Numbered from the stretch's first letter, positions 52,732 to 61,445 are shown. The stretch is 64,000 bases of DNA from RH-AL1 sp964243435 (GCA_964243435.1 CAXTFM010000002.1:1-64000), one strand, 5' to 3'. A program made the numbers and translations. The notes: generated from the letters alone by a model not told the origin.

Positions 52732-53430
52732 ATGAGCGCACCCCGCATCGTCCTCCTCCACGCCACGCCCGTCGCCATGCCGCCGGTCGCGGCGGCCTTC
52801 GCCGCGCTGTGGCGTGAGGCGGAGGTGGTCAACCTGCTCGACGACGGCCTGACCATCGACCGGGCGCGCGAGGATGCGATCTCGGAGGGGTTGATCGACC
52901 GCTTCGTCGCCCTCGGCCGCTATGCCCGGCTGATCGGGGCGGACGGCATCCTCGTGACCTGCTCGGCCTTCGGGCCGGCCATCGACCGCCTCGCCGACGC
53001 CGTGCCGGTGCCGGTGCTGAAGCCCAACGAGGCGATGTTCAAGGCGGCGCTCGCCCAAGGCTCGTCGACCGGCTGCGACCGCATCGGCATGCTGGCGACC
53101 TTCGCGCCCTCCGTGTCCACCATGACGGAGGAGTTCGACGCCTTCGTCGCCGCCGATGGCACCAGGACGGACGGGAGCCGGGCGACGCTGACCACGATCG
53201 TGGTGGACGACGCCATCGACCTGCTGCGCCGCGGCGACGTCGACAGCCACAACCGCCTCGTCGCCGCGCGGGCGCCCGAGTTCGCCGGCTATGACGCGAT
53301 CATGCTGGCGCATTTCTCGACCTCGCGCGCCGCCGCCGCCGTGCGCGCGGCGGTGGACGTGCCGGTGCTGACCGCGCCGGAGGCGGCGGTGACGGCGATG
53401 CGCGGCCTCGTCGGGGCCGGGCGGGCATGA
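52732..53430 (+). CDS. Aspartate/glutamate racemase family protein
   Basis: A 232-residue protein of the Asp/Glu/hydantoin racemase fold. The N-terminal RIVLLHATPVAMPPVAAAF and the catalytic cysteine segment ILVTCSAFGPAIDRLAD are visible. The second half, with IMLAHFSTSRAAAAVRAAVDVPVLTAPEAAVTAM, normally carries the second cysteine, but here that position seems to be His-Phe-Ser. A two-base racemase is therefore doubtful and a related isomerase or decarboxylase-type reaction is possible. Related genes are found next to otnC-like genes elsewhere. First gene of the plus-strand operon; its last base pairs overlap the next ATG (ATGA). An ATG four codons upstream is an alternative start. Confidence 0.85.
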   Translation: MSAPRIVLLHATPVAMPPVAAAFAALWREAEVVNLLDDGLTIDRAREDAISEGLIDRFVALGRYARLIGADGILVTCSAFGPAIDRLADAVPVPVLKPNEAMFKAALAQGSSTGCDRIGMLATFAPSVSTMTEEFDAFVAADGTRTDGSRATLTTIVVDDAIDLLRRGDVDSHNRLVAARAPEFAGYDAIMLAHFSTSRAAAAVRAAVDVPVLTAPEAAVTAMRGLVGAGRA

Positions 53431-54059
53431 GCGCCGAAGCGCGACTTCGCGAGGACATGGCGCGGCTCGCCAAGTCGCTGTTCGACCGCGGCTTCTCCGT
53501 CGGCTCCGCCGGCAACATCAGCGCCCGCGTCGTTGACGGCCTCCTGATGACGCCGACTAACGCTTGCCTCGGCTTCCTCGACCCCGCCCGCATCAGCAAG
53601 CTCGACGGCGGCGGCCACCACATGTCCGGCGACAAGCCGTCCAAGGAGGTGTCGCTGCACCGCGCGCTCTACGAAACTCGTCCCGACACCGGCGCGGTGG
53701 TCCACCTCCATTCCACCTACGCCACGGCGCTGTCGTGCCTCGCCGACACCGACCCGGAAAACTGCGTCCCTCCGCTCACACCCTACGTAGTGATGCGCGT
53801 CGGGCGCGTCGCGCTGGTGCCGTACTTCCGTCCGGGGGACGCGAAGGGCGGCGACCTCGTCCGCGCGCTCGGCGGGCGCCATGCCGCGGTGCTGCTCGCA
53901 AATCACGGCAGCCTCGTCGCAGGCCGCGAGCTTGCCGCCACCGTGTACGCGGCGGAGGAACTGGAGGAAACCGCCAAGCTCCTCGTCACCCTGCGCGGCG
54001 CGAAGCTGCGCATGCTCGGCGAGGGCGACGTCGCCGAACTGCGCGCCGCCTTCGGCTGA
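53427..54059 (+). CDS. otnC: 3-oxo-tetronate 4-phosphate decarboxylase (class II aldolase family, OtnC-like)
   Basis: A 210-residue class II aldolase-fold enzyme. LREDMARLAKSLFDRGFSVGSAGNISAR, LMTPTNACLG, SKLDGGGHHMSGDKPSKEV and the zinc ligands in VVHLHSTYATALSCL and LLANHGSLVAG follow the OtnC pattern closely. OtnC decarboxylates 3-oxo-tetronate 4-phosphate to dihydroxyacetone phosphate in acid-sugar catabolism. The kinase (OtnK) and dehydrogenase (LtnD/DthD) that would make its substrate are not in the window. It overlaps the racemase-like gene by four bases and precedes the OtnI-like isomerase. Confidence 0.85.
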   Translation: MSAEARLREDMARLAKSLFDRGFSVGSAGNISARVVDGLLMTPTNACLGFLDPARISKLDGGGHHMSGDKPSKEVSLHRALYETRPDTGAVVHLHSTYATALSCLADTDPENCVPPLTPYVVMRVGRVALVPYFRPGDAKGGDLVRALGGRHAAVLLANHGSLVAGRELAATVYAAEELEETAKLLVTLRGAKLRMLGEGDVAELRAAFG

Positions 54060-54078
54060 CCATCCGCCACCGGAACCC

Positions 54079-54876
54079 ATGCCCATGCACCTTGGCGCCT
54101 TCGCCGACCGCCTCAGCGCCCATATCGGCTTCCTGTTCACGGAGCTGCCGCTGCCCGAGCGCCCGGCGGCGGCGGCGCGCGCCGGCTTCCGCGCGCTGGA
54201 GCATCCCAACCTCTTCGCCCACCCCGCGCGGGTGGTCTCCGGCTGGTTCCGCGACGCCGGCCTTCCCCTCGTGCAGACCGGTTTCCCCGCCGGCGACGCG
54301 GCGCGCGGCGAGAAGGGCTTCGCCGCCCTGCCGGAGCGCTGCGCGGAATTCCGCGCCGGCGTCGAGCCGACGCTGGACTACGTCGCCGAACTCGGTTGCC
54401 GCATGGTCCATGCGATGGCCGGGGTGAAGCCCGCCGGCGTGGAATGGGCGCGGCTATGGGACACCTACCTCGACAGCATCGCCTACGCCGCCGATGCCGC
54501 GGCCAAGCGCGGCATGACGATCATCATCGAGCCGATCGGGCCGGGCTCCATCGCGAACTACGTCATCGACCAGCCGGCGCTCGCCGTCGACGCCATCCGC
54601 GCGCTCGGCCGTCCCAACGTCGCGCTGCTGTTCGACGCCTATCATTGCGCCTGCCTCGGCCACGACCCTGCGGCTCTGATCCGCGCGCACGCCGCCCTGA
54701 TCGCCCACGTGCAGATCGCCGACGACCCCGGCCGCCACGAGCCTGGCACGGGGACGATCGCCTTCGCGCCGATCTTCCAGGCGCTGGACGAGGTGGGCTA
54801 TGCCGGCCCGGTTGGGTGCGAGTACCATCCGCTGGAGGGGACGGCGGCGGGGCTCGGCTGGATGCGCGCCGGTTGA
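54079..54876 (+). CDS. Hydroxypyruvate isomerase / 2-oxo-tetronate isomerase-like (OtnI/Hyi family)
   Basis: A 265-residue TIM-barrel isomerase. The metal site is spread over IIIEPIG (Glu), DAYHCACLGHD (Asp and His), HVQIADDPGRHEPGTG (Gln/Asp/His) and CEYHPLEG (Glu), as in Hyi and OtnI, which interconvert hydroxypyruvate/tartronate semialdehyde or 2-oxo- and 3-oxo-tetronate. Its place after otnC favours the tetronate role. It ends 17 bases before the end of the convergent GH15 gene. Confidence 0.87.
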   Translation: MPMHLGAFADRLSAHIGFLFTELPLPERPAAAARAGFRALEHPNLFAHPARVVSGWFRDAGLPLVQTGFPAGDAARGEKGFAALPERCAEFRAGVEPTLDYVAELGCRMVHAMAGVKPAGVEWARLWDTYLDSIAYAADAAAKRGMTIIIEPIGPGSIANYVIDQPALAVDAIRALGRPNVALLFDAYHCACLGHDPAALIRAHAALIAHVQIADDPGRHEPGTGTIAFAPIFQALDEVGYAGPVGCEYHPLEGTAAGLGWMRAG

Positions 54877-54893
54877 GCCCTGCGCGGACCCGC

Positions 54894-56705
54894 CTACGAG
54901 CGCCGCCCGAGCGGGTGATCGGGGTCGACGTCGAGGGAGTGCGCCGCATGGATCAAGGCGAGGTGGCTCAGGCCCTGCGGCAGGTTGCCGAGGAACGCGC
55001 CGGTGTCGACGTCCACCATCTCGGCGATGAGGCCGGCGCCGTCGGGGAGCGCCGCCAAGGCCTCGGTCATCAGCGCCTCCGCCTCGTCGCGCCGCCCCAG
55101 CGTCGCCAGGGCCTCCACCATCCAGAAGGTACAGGCGACGAAGGCGCCTTCCTCGTCTTCCATGCCGGAATAGCGGTACAGCCATGGGCCGCGCCCAAGC
55201 TCGCGGCGGATGGCGTCGAGCGTCGCGGCGAGGCGGTCGCCGTTGTCGAAGCCGAAGCGCACGGCGAGCGCCAGCGAGGCGTCGAGGCGGTCCGATCCCG
55301 CATGCAGCGCGTAGGCACCCTTCGTTTCCGACCAGCAATGCGCCTCGACCCAGGCGAGGATGCGGTCGCGCTCGCGCGCCCAGCGCGGCGCGCTGGTCGA
55401 GGGTAGGTGCCCTCGCTCGCTCAGCTCCACGGCGCGGGCCAGCGCCTGCCACGCGCTGACCTTGGACATGGTGTAGTGCTGCGGCTCATCCAACTCCCAC
55501 ATCCCGGCGTCCTTCTGCCGCCAGCGGTCGGCACACTCGTCGGCGAGCCCGGCAAGGGTGGCGCCGCTGCGCGTGTCGAGCACGTTGCCTCCGGCGACGA
55601 ACAGCGCGGCCGTTTCGAAGATGTCCCCGTAGATGCCGTGCTGGTGCTGCGCCGCCGCCCGGTTGCCGGTGCGCACCGGGCTTGAACCGCGCCAGCCCGG
55701 CAGCTCGATCTCGCGCTCGCCCGGCACTTCGCCGCCATCGAGGCGGTAGCACACGCGCGGGCCGCGATCGCCGAGCCGGTGCATCAGCCAGGTGAAGGCG
55801 GCCTTGCTTTCGGGGAGGACGCGGAGGCGGAGGAACGCGTTGATGGCGTAGCCGGCGTCGCGCACCCAGGCGTAGCGGTAGTCCCAGTTCTTCGCACCGC
55901 CGGCCTGTTCCGGCAGCGACGTCGTCGCCGCTGCGGCGATGGCGCCGCTCGGCGAGTACAGCAGCAGCTTCAGCACCAGGGCGCTGCGGCGCACGGCGTC
56001 GCGGCGGGGGCCGGCGAAGTGCAGGCCCTCCGCCCAGGCCCGCCATGCGTCGTCGGCGATGTCGATGCGACGGTCGATCTCATCCATGCCGGGCACGCCG
56101 AGCGGTTCGTCGTCGCCGACGATCAGCGCCACAACCGCCCGCTCGCCGGCGGCGAGCGTCGCCTCCGCGACGATGGCATGATCGTCATGGGCCACCACGG
56201 GAAGGTTGTCCGTTGCCCGGAACAGGCCGAGCACGGAGCCGACGTGGAACACCGTGCCGTTGGGATTGGGCTGAAGCCAGGGCGACGGCTTGTCGGCACC
56301 GAGGCCGAACTTGAGGCGGGCGCACACCCGCACCGTGCCCTCCAGCACCTCGATGCGGCGCGCCAGCTCGCACCACGGCAGGCGCCCGGCGAGCGTCGAA
56401 TTCATCGACTCCGTCAGCCGCAGCGTGCCCGCCCCGGTGTTGAAGGTGGTTTCCAGCACGTTGCTGTCGCGACGATAGCGCCGCGCGACGCGGTACGGCT
56501 CGACGGGGGCGAGGGTGAAGCGCCCGCCGTTGGCCGGATCGAGCAGCGCGTCGAACAGCGGCACCGAGTCGATGTTGGGGACACACCACCATGCCACCGC
56601 CCCGTCCGGCCCGACGAGGGCGAGGGAGCGGCCGTCGCCCAGCGCCGCGTAGTCGTGCAGCGGGAAGGGACCGTGGGGTTGGTCGGGGTCTGCGTCGCGC
56701 ATCAT
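54894..56705 (-). CDS. Glycoside hydrolase family 15 protein (glucoamylase/trehalase-like)
   Basis: A 603-residue protein. The N-terminal beta-sandwich (about 1-220, DYAALGDGRSLALVGPDGAVAWWC) is followed by an (alpha/alpha)6 barrel. KNWDYRYAWVRDAGYAINAFLRL is the GH15 signature. REIELPGWRGSSPVRTGNRAAAQ and GLIAEMVDVDTGAFLGNLPQGLSHLALI hold the acid and base glutamates. It releases glucose from alpha-glucans or trehalose inside the cell, since there is no signal peptide. Two adjacent Met codons open the protein. Divergent from a serine hydrolase gene. No other trehalose or glycogen genes are near. Confidence 0.93.
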   Translation of the reverse strand: MMRDADPDQPHGPFPLHDYAALGDGRSLALVGPDGAVAWWCVPNIDSVPLFDALLDPANGGRFTLAPVEPYRVARRYRRDSNVLETTFNTGAGTLRLTESMNSTLAGRLPWCELARRIEVLEGTVRVCARLKFGLGADKPSPWLQPNPNGTVFHVGSVLGLFRATDNLPVVAHDDHAIVAEATLAAGERAVVALIVGDDEPLGVPGMDEIDRRIDIADDAWRAWAEGLHFAGPRRDAVRRSALVLKLLLYSPSGAIAAAATTSLPEQAGGAKNWDYRYAWVRDAGYAINAFLRLRVLPESKAAFTWLMHRLGDRGPRVCYRLDGGEVPGEREIELPGWRGSSPVRTGNRAAAQHQHGIYGDIFETAALFVAGGNVLDTRSGATLAGLADECADRWRQKDAGMWELDEPQHYTMSKVSAWQALARAVELSERGHLPSTSAPRWARERDRILAWVEAHCWSETKGAYALHAGSDRLDASLALAVRFGFDNGDRLAATLDAIRRELGRGPWLYRYSGMEDEEGAFVACTFWMVEALATLGRRDEAEALMTEALAALPDGAGLIAEMVDVDTGAFLGNLPQGLSHLALIHAAHSLDVDPDHPLGRRS

Positions 56706-56828
56706 GCGGCAACGTCGCCGCACCGAACAAGTGCCGCGGCCATGTACACGCGACGGCGGGCGCCCTGGCCTTCGCCGCGCCCCCGTGCCAGAGCCTTGCG
56801 GGCCATGCCTTCGCCGCGCGCCAACTCG

Positions 56829-57965
56829 ATGAGCCAGCCCCGCTTCGTCCTGCACCGCCTCGACAGCCTCGGCGCGCGCCTCGAACGCGACGTCGCGGCG
56901 GGGACCATCGCCGGTGCCGACGTGGTCGTCGGCAGTCGCGACGCGGAGGTGTGGCGCGCCACCGTTGGGTATCGCGACGTCGCCCAGCGCGACGCGCTAC
57001 GCGCCGACGCGGTGTGGCGCATCTTCTCGATGACCAAGACGCTCGTGTCCGCCGCCGCCATGGTGCTGGTCGAGCGCGGCGACCTCGTGCTCGACCAACC
57101 CGTGGCGACGTTCATCCCGTCCTTCGCCGGGCTGCGCGTGGCGGCGGCGGACGGGCGGCACGTGCCGCCCGCCGTCGCGCCGACGATCCAGGACTTGCTG
57201 CGCCACACCGCCGGCCTCGGCTACGGCTACCTCGGCGACAGCGCGGCGGCCCGCGCCATCCGCGACGACGGGTTCCTGCGCGAGGACCTCGACAACGCCG
57301 CCTTCGCCGACCGCTTGGCCGCGCTGCCGCTGGAACACCAGCCCGGCACGGTGTGGCACTATTCCCATGCCACCGACGTGCTCGGCCGCGTGCTGGAGGT
57401 GGCGGGCGGCACCGACCTCGCCGGCGTCCTCGCCGCCACGCTGCTCGGCCCGCTCGGCATGACCGATACCTGCTTCCGCCTCCCCGCCACGGACGCGAAC
57501 CGCGTCGCCGAGCCCGTGCCGCAGTCGCCGGGGCAGCGCCCGGTCTTCGGCGACCCGTGCATGCCCCGCCGCGGGCAGCGCGGCAATGGTGGCCTCGTCT
57601 CGACGGTGGCCGACTTCGCGCGCTTCCTTCGCGCCGTGATGGGCGACGAACTGCTCGCCCCCGCGACCGGGCGCCTGATGACGTCGGACCATCTCGGTCG
57701 CGACATCCGGCGCGGCGCGTACTACCCGCCCGGTTCCGGCTACGGCTTCGGTCTCGGCGTCGCCGTGCGCGTCGCGCCGGGCGAGGCGCCGTTCCCCGGC
57801 TCGGTCGGCGATTGGTGGTGGAGCGGGGTCGGCGGCACCTACTTCTGGGTCGACCCCGTTGCCGGGTTCTTCGCGATCCTGATGATGCAAACCTCGTCGG
57901 CGCCGCAACGCCAGCATTACCGCGCGCTGACTCGCGCCATGGTGTACGCGGCGCTGGAGGCCTGA
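56829..57965 (+). CDS. Serine hydrolase, beta-lactamase/EstB family
   Basis: A 378-residue class C beta-lactamase-like fold. The nucleophile motif SxxK is S67-M-T-K70 in WRIFSMTKTLVSAA. The tyrosine motif is WHYSHATDVLG (YSH in place of YxN), and the third element near SGVGGTYFWVDP is Gly-rich rather than KTG. These features fit esterases such as EstB or D-aminopeptidase-like enzymes better than true beta-lactamases. There is no signal peptide. An in-frame ATG eight codons earlier is possible. Stands alone, divergent from the GH15 gene. Substrate unknown. Confidence 0.88.
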   Translation: MSQPRFVLHRLDSLGARLERDVAAGTIAGADVVVGSRDAEVWRATVGYRDVAQRDALRADAVWRIFSMTKTLVSAAAMVLVERGDLVLDQPVATFIPSFAGLRVAAADGRHVPPAVAPTIQDLLRHTAGLGYGYLGDSAAARAIRDDGFLREDLDNAAFADRLAALPLEHQPGTVWHYSHATDVLGRVLEVAGGTDLAGVLAATLLGPLGMTDTCFRLPATDANRVAEPVPQSPGQRPVFGDPCMPRRGQRGNGGLVSTVADFARFLRAVMGDELLAPATGRLMTSDHLGRDIRRGAYYPPGSGYGFGLGVAVRVAPGEAPFPGSVGDWWWSGVGGTYFWVDPVAGFFAILMMQTSSAPQRQHYRALTRAMVYAALEA

Positions 57966-58107
57966 ACACCACGCATGGAGAAACCCCAGCGGGCGTCGCC
58001 GCTGCGGCTTGGCAGGTCACCGCCGTCCGGTGTCGCTCGCCGACCAAGCCGGCGAGCACCCTGCATCGTGCAGCCCCCGGCCTTTCGGCGCAGGGATGGT
58101 TGCCGCG

Positions 58108-58527
58108 TTAGCGCAGCAGGCCGAGCGACAGGGCGGGGATGAGGGTGTCCGCAGTCGCCGTCGCGACGCCCGTCGTCCCAGCCAAAACCGTGCCCGGTAC
58201 GGTCGCGGCGGCGCCGATGACCCCGGTGGCCCCGGTCACAACCGCGCCGGGAATTGCCAGCAGCGAGCCCAGGATCGGGATGCCACCAACGGAGTCGGGG
58301 TAGGAATAAACCACCGGCGTGCCGTACTTGCGGTAGAAGTAATAACCGCAGCCCTTCTTGGTCGTGCACTTGTAGTACACGGGCACCACAGCGGCCGGCT
58401 GGCCGTTCAGCGTCGTGTAAACGGTGGCAGTGGCCGGCGGCGCGGCAGCGGCACCTGTTGCCATTGGCACGGCGGACGCGGCCACCGCGAGCCCGACCAG
58501 CGAAGCAAGTTTCAGAATGTTCTTCAT
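58108..58527 (-). CDS. Small secreted protein (hypothetical)
   Basis: A 139-residue protein with a clear signal peptide (MKNILKLASLVGLAVAASAV, cleavage near TGAAAA, about residue 28). A Tyr-rich middle with two cysteines (YYKCTTKKGCGYYFYRKYG) follows, then a Gly/Ala/Thr/Val-rich hydrophobic tail (GAVVTGATGVIGAAATVPG). GGGGAG stands eight bases before the ATG. The base composition is less GC-rich than its neighbours, especially upstream. I do not recognise a family. The cysteines and Tyr patch suggest a periplasmic or surface role. Confidence 0.72.
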   Translation of the reverse strand: MKNILKLASLVGLAVAASAVPMATGAAAAPPATATVYTTLNGQPAAVVPVYYKCTTKKGCGYYFYRKYGTPVVYSYPDSVGGIPILGSLLAIPGAVVTGATGVIGAAATVPGTVLAGTTGVATATADTLIPALSLGLLR

Positions 58528-58688
58528 GGAAGTACTCCCCGTGTGTGACGATTTCCCAAACATCGTCACAGCCTAAAAACGGCTGCCACTCTCCTTAGTT
58601 CAGCTCGGCCCCGAAGCCGAACACATTTTTGCGAGGTTTCGGCCACAGTCGTGAGCTTTCTGCAACAGTGTCTGAATATAGCGGTCCC

Positions 58689-59807
58689 TCACTCCATTAC
58701 GGGAGCGACCTTCTTCACGTCGGCCGCCATCTCGCCGAGCCATTTGGCGTTCTTGGCCGTGCCATCGAAGGTTTCGCTGATCTTGAAAAGCTCGTACTTG
58801 CCATCGATCGCGAAGGGTCGGCTGCGCCCGAGCAACTCGGCCACCTGCGCCTTGTCCATGGGCTTGAAGCTGCGCACCGCTTCGAAGGCCTGATCCATGT
58901 CGCGCTGGCTTTCCATGCCGGTGATAACCACGGAGGTCGGCAGGTTCAACGAGTAGTGCAGCATCTCGATCGGCGTGATCGGCGCGTTGGCCTTGAGCAG
59001 CACGCTGTCGCCGAAGGTCTTCATCCCGAGCACGGCGATGCCGTGGGCGGCGAGGTAGGGCAGCACGAGGTGGGCGAAGGAGCGGAAATGCGCGTCCATC
59101 ACGTTGAGCGGCATTTGGCAGGAATCGAACTGGAAGCCGCGCTCCTCCGCGACGTGCAGCATCTGCTGGTGGATGCGCGGGTCCTTGTGGCCGGTGAAGC
59201 CGATGTGGCGCAGCTTGCCGGCCGCCTTCGCCTCGACGAAGGCCTCCATGGCGCCGCCTTCGGCGAAGACGCGGTCGGGATCCTCGAAGCGCAGGATCTC
59301 GTGATGCTGCACGAGGTCGATGCGGTCGGTGCGCAGGCGCTTCAAGGAGGTGTCGATCTGCTGCGCCGCCTCCTTCTTGGTGCGCCCGTCCATCTTGGAC
59401 ATCAGGAACACCTTGTCGCGGTAGCCGCCCTGTTCCAGCGCGACCCCCATGCGGAGTTCGGAGCGGCCGTCGTTGTAGTCCCAGCAGTTGTCCATGAAGG
59501 TGATGCCGCGATCGATCCCCTGATGGATCAGGCGCGCGGCGTCGGCGTCGCTGAGTGCGTTCTTGCCGATGTGGAAACCGCCCATGCCGATGGCGGAGAT
59601 CATCTCCTGCGTGCGCCCGAAACGGCGGTACAGCATGTCGCCGCGGCGCTCGCCGGGGTCGGTGACGAAGGGCAGATCGGCGGGGTCGGCCGGACGCATC
59701 TGCGGCAGTGCGGGGACGTTCACGGGCGTGCCCCCCGTCGCGGCCTGCGCGGCCGTCGCACCGACGGCGGCGAGGCCGACACCCTGGATGAAGCTGCGGC
59801 GTTCCAT
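58689..59807 (-). CDS. Aldo/keto reductase with twin-arginine-like leader
   Basis: A 372-residue protein. The N-terminus MERRSFIQGVGLAAVGATAAQA is a twin-Arg leader (RRSFIQ), suggesting folded export. The AKR barrel begins MLYRRFGRTQEMISAIGMGGFHIG. The tetrad is Asp in FMDNCWDYNDGRSE (Tyr 4 residues on), Lys in LMSKMDGR and His in LVQHHEILRF. TVVITGMES-type cofactor loop (SVVITGMESQRD) follows. Family members reduce aldehydes with NADPH. Export with such a cofactor is unusual but known for this subgroup. Next to larBEC on the same strand, 58 bases away, so possibly co-transcribed. Confidence 0.9.
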   Translation of the reverse strand: MERRSFIQGVGLAAVGATAAQAATGGTPVNVPALPQMRPADPADLPFVTDPGERRGDMLYRRFGRTQEMISAIGMGGFHIGKNALSDADAARLIHQGIDRGITFMDNCWDYNDGRSELRMGVALEQGGYRDKVFLMSKMDGRTKKEAAQQIDTSLKRLRTDRIDLVQHHEILRFEDPDRVFAEGGAMEAFVEAKAAGKLRHIGFTGHKDPRIHQQMLHVAEERGFQFDSCQMPLNVMDAHFRSFAHLVLPYLAAHGIAVLGMKTFGDSVLLKANAPITPIEMLHYSLNLPTSVVITGMESQRDMDQAFEAVRSFKPMDKAQVAELLGRSRPFAIDGKYELFKISETFDGTAKNAKWLGEMAADVKKVAPVME

Positions 59808-59865
59808 GTCGATCCTTTTGCGGAATGGCGGTGCGGGTGGCCGGCGCGGCCGTAATGGGGCGATG

Positions 59866-60594
59866 TCACGAGGCGGCTCCTTCCCTGCGCGCGAGGTGCT
59901 CGGCGGCCCGCAGCAGGCGGAGCGCCGCGCAGGCCGCCCCGTAGCCATTGTCGATGTTGACCACCGCCAGGCCCGGCGCGCAGCTCGCGAGCATGGCGTC
60001 GAGCGCGGCGCGCCCGCCCGCCGCGACACCGTAGCCCACCGAGGTGGGCACGGCGACGATGGCGCCACCGACGAGACCGCCGACCACGCTCGGCAGCGCC
60101 GCGTCCATGCCGGCGGCGACGATCACGACCGGGTGGGCGCGGATGTCGTCGAGGCGGCGGGTGAGGCGCCACAGCCCCGCGACGCCGACATCCACGATCA
60201 GCGTGGCGGCCTCGCCGTGGTAGGCCAGGGTGCGGGCAGCCTCGCGCGCCACGCCGGCGTCCGAGGTGCCGGCGCAGACCACGGCGACGCGCCCGCGCCC
60301 GGTCACCGCGCGGGGGGTGCCGAACACGGCCGTCCGCGAGGTGGCGCAGTAGTCGATGCGGTCGCGGTGGCGCGGCGCCAGCGCGGCGAGCTTGTCGGCG
60401 TCGAGCCGCGTCACGAGCAGCGCCGCGCCGCGCGCCTCCGCCGCGGCAAGGATGGCGTCGAGCTGCACGGCCGTCTTGCCGGCGGCGAAGACCGCCTCCT
60501 CCAGCCCGATGCGCTCCTCGCGGGCGAAGTCGAGCACGAACTCGTCGACGGTCCCGTCGCCGGCACCACCGCCGTCGCCCGGGCGCACGCTCAC
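59866..60594 (-). CDS. larB: Nickel pincer cofactor biosynthesis protein LarB
   Basis: A 242-residue enzyme. LarB carboxylates and hydrolyses nicotinic acid adenine dinucleotide to pyridinium-3,5-biscarboxylate mononucleotide, the first step to the nickel-pincer (NPN) cofactor. The C-terminal half is the PurE/AIRC-like fold: VAVVCAGTSDAGVAREAARTL, VIVAAGMDAALPSVVGGLVGGAIVAVPTSVGYG. Last gene of a larC-larE-larB operon, with its GTG overlapping the larE stop by four bases. The order differs from the larA-B-C-E of Lactiplantibacillus. Confidence 0.94.
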   Translation of the reverse strand: MSVRPGDGGGAGDGTVDEFVLDFAREERIGLEEAVFAAGKTAVQLDAILAAAEARGAALLVTRLDADKLAALAPRHRDRIDYCATSRTAVFGTPRAVTGRGRVAVVCAGTSDAGVAREAARTLAYHGEAATLIVDVGVAGLWRLTRRLDDIRAHPVVIVAAGMDAALPSVVGGLVGGAIVAVPTSVGYGVAAGGRAALDAMLASCAPGLAVVNIDNGYGAACAALRLLRAAEHLARREGAAS

Positions 60595-61445
60595 GCCGGC
60601 ACCGCCGTCGCCGTGAGGAAGGCGCTTCCGGTGCGGTAGGGCGCGAAGCGGACGCCGCGCGCCGCCAGCGCCGCCGGCGCGTGGCCGCCGATGGCGACGG
60701 CGAGCCGCGCCCGCTCGTCGGGGCCGAGCGCGGCGAGACCCGCGGGGTCGAGCTCTACCACGATGCCGGCGGCGCGCACGCGGCAGCGCACGGCGCGCGC
60801 GGCGCCCTGCACCGGTGCGAGCCGCGCGCCGACCAGTTCTTCCACCGCGTGAACGAAGCGCAGCGTGTCGGCCTCGATGCGGATGCCGGTCTCGACACGG
60901 CTTGACAGGCAGGGTGCGGCCGGCAGCTCGGCCACTTCGCCAAGGCCGAGACGGCGCGCCAGCGCGCGCACCGCCGCCTTGTCCATGCCGGCCTCGACAT
61001 AGGGGTGGCGCACCCCGTGGTCCCGCGCCGCGTCGAGGCCGGGGCGGTACTCGCCGAGGTCGTCGAGGTTGGCGCCGGACAGGATCGGCCGATCGGTGAC
61101 GGCGGCGACCGCGCCGTACAGGTTGGTCTTGCAGAAGAAGCAGCGGTTGACCGGATTTGCACGGTAGCGCGGATCGGCGAATTCGCCCGCCGCGATCACG
61201 CGCAACGCCCAGCCCTCGGCCACCGCCTGCGCCTCGACGCGGCGCGTCGCCTCCGTCGGCACGGCGGGGGAGGCGGCATGTACGGCGAGCATGGCGCCTG
61301 CGCCCAGCACGCGATGGGCGGCGGCGGCCAGGGTCAGGCTGTCGACGCCGCCGCTGACCGCGACCGCCACGGCGCCCATCGGTGCGAGCACGGCGCCGAG
61401 GCGGTCGAGGCTTTGCAAGGCGTCGCCGACCAATGCGTCACTCAT
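60591..61445 (-). CDS. larE: Sulfur transferase LarE (ATP-dependent, three-cysteine type)
   Basis: A 284-residue PP-loop enzyme that adenylylates P2CMN and inserts sulfur. SGGVDSLTLAAA (about 30-41) is the PP-loop. Three cysteines, Cys102 and Cys105 in NRCFFCKTNLYG and Cys179 in PCLSSRVETG, match the [4Fe-4S] type of LarE (as in Thermotoga) rather than the single sacrificial cysteine of L. plantarum, where Cys176 corresponds to Cys179 here. It should therefore work catalytically with a sulfur donor. It overlaps larC and larB by four bases each. Confidence 0.93.
   Translation of the reverse strand: MSDALVGDALQSLDRLGAVLAPMGAVAVAVSGGVDSLTLAAAAHRVLGAGAMLAVHAASPAVPTEATRRVEAQAVAEGWALRVIAAGEFADPRYRANPVNRCFFCKTNLYGAVAAVTDRPILSGANLDDLGEYRPGLDAARDHGVRHPYVEAGMDKAAVRALARRLGLGEVAELPAAPCLSSRVETGIRIEADTLRFVHAVEELVGARLAPVQGAARAVRCRVRAAGIVVELDPAGLAALGPDERARLAVAIGGHAPAALAARGVRFAPYRTGSAFLTATAVPA

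Noticed and set aside
50233..53313. A single 1026-codon minus-strand frame that could be read as a fusion protein
   Set aside because: Only its last 349 codons are a protein (the lactonase). The upstream part is an out-of-frame reading of the oxidase and an antisense reading of the racemase-like gene.
58605..58630. TCGGC/GCCGA hairpin followed by TTTTT, terminator-like on the plus strand
   Set aside because: No plus-strand gene ends just before it; the last one stops at 57965 and a minus-strand gene lies between.
58629..59855. A 408-codon plus-strand ORF
   Set aside because: Antisense to the aldo/keto reductase. Composition and lack of motifs mark it as a shadow frame.
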